Positions 63,802-64,000 of a DNA stretch of 64,000 nucleotides are shown here, in pieces. The notes under the pieces were generated by a model, which saw nothing but the letters and a program-made list of their open reading frames with translations, had not been told where the DNA came from and ran no database searches. Numbering within the stretch: position 1 is the stretch's first letter; each line of letters begins with the position of its first letter. The stretch covers positions 1-64,000 of the forward strand of contig JAIOYK010000020.1 in NCBI GenBank assembly GCA_021741145.1, written 5' to 3'. The stretch is from Rhodospirillum sp. (lineage in GTDB: Bacteria; Pseudomonadota; Alphaproteobacteria; Rhodospirillales; Rhodospirillaceae). The translations under genes and the position numbers were made by a program.

Positions 63802-64000
63802 TGGACCATAACGCCCTACTCGGCTCCTCGCCCCTGGTGTTTCTTCTGTTCACCATCGTTTTGGTCGGCTGGGCCGCCTTCATGACCGGCAACGCCCTGG
63901 CTGGAACTTGGCGCCCCATGGTCCAGGCCGTGCCCTATGGCATCCTGACTGGGTTGGCGGATCGGTTTTTTGTCTACGCCCTGTTTGGCGGCGACCTTCT
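63801..64000 (+). CDS. DUF6867-type membrane protein, cut by the right edge
   Basis: The first 66 codons are in the window. MDHNALLGSSPLVFLLFTI followed by VLVGWAAFMTGNALA forms one hydrophobic segment, and TWRPMVQAVPYGILTGLADRF leads to a second. This matches the small membrane protein (DUF6867 family) that follows livF in many Rhodospirillales; function unknown. TGATG overlap with livF implies it is part of the transporter operon. Confidence 0.75.

Overview
The window is a GC-rich chromosomal segment of an alphaproteobacterium, most likely order Rhodospirillales; I cannot name a genus. The reasons are the gene orders pcm-like/tolC/popZ/valS, erpA/dgt/argS/SPOR/nagZ/scpA/scpB/tatABC/serS/surE/pcm/M23 and yajC/secD/secF/Mth938, the presence of PopZ, trmFO and an NDUFAF6-like squalene-synthase-family protein, and a livHMGF operon followed by a DUF6867 gene. 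Nearly all of it is ordinary core chromosome. No prophage, CRISPR array or integrative element is visible; the only mobile element is an IS1595-like transposase gene cut by the left edge.

Layout. 1-1600: transposase fragment, a SLAC1/TehA-type channel, and a tRNA-Cys/tRNA-Asn pair on the minus strand. 1.9-9.2 kb: a Pcm-family methyltransferase, TolC, PopZ, valyl-tRNA synthetase and a HAD-IIA protein. 9.3-12.3 kb: a PspA homologue followed by a YqiJ-YqiK (OB-fold membrane protein plus flotillin) fusion that carries an in-frame amber codon ahead of a well-preserved C-terminal segment. 12.3-16.9 kb: a TetR regulator divergent from an IorA/IorB-type molybdenum oxidoreductase, with a convergent di-haem cytochrome c peroxidase and two operator-like palindromes between regulator and enzyme. 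17-22 kb: ilvD, a small membrane protein, exodeoxyribonuclease III, a secreted HExxH protein and erpA.

22-36 kb: a dense forward block: dGTPase, argS, SPOR protein, nagZ, site-2 protease, scpA/scpB, tatABC, serS, surE, pcm and a LysM/LytM lipoprotein. Many neighbours overlap by 1-11 bases, which suggests translational coupling. 36-46 kb: a DUF815 ATPase, yajC-secD-secF, an Mth938/NDUFAF3-like gene, nitrilase, alpha/beta hydrolase, membrane AraC regulator, GNAT acetyltransferase, sodB and an NDUFAF6-like gene. 46-64 kb: a short orphan secreted or membrane protein gene, trmFO, rhodanese, a DUF4170 duplication, a DUF1007/NicO metal-transport pair, flavin reductase, RidA, a 2OG-Fe(II) oxygenase, a long patatin-like protein, SRPBCC, uvrA, and livHMGF plus DUF6867 running off the right edge.

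The observations most worth following are the broken or recoded flotillin gene, the two complex I assembly factor homologues flanking the secDF region, a 28-bp tandem hairpin repeat after secF, an 11-C homopolymer inside popZ, and two very small genes (71 and 35 codons) with good ribosome-binding sites. I found no convincing unknown multi-gene system.
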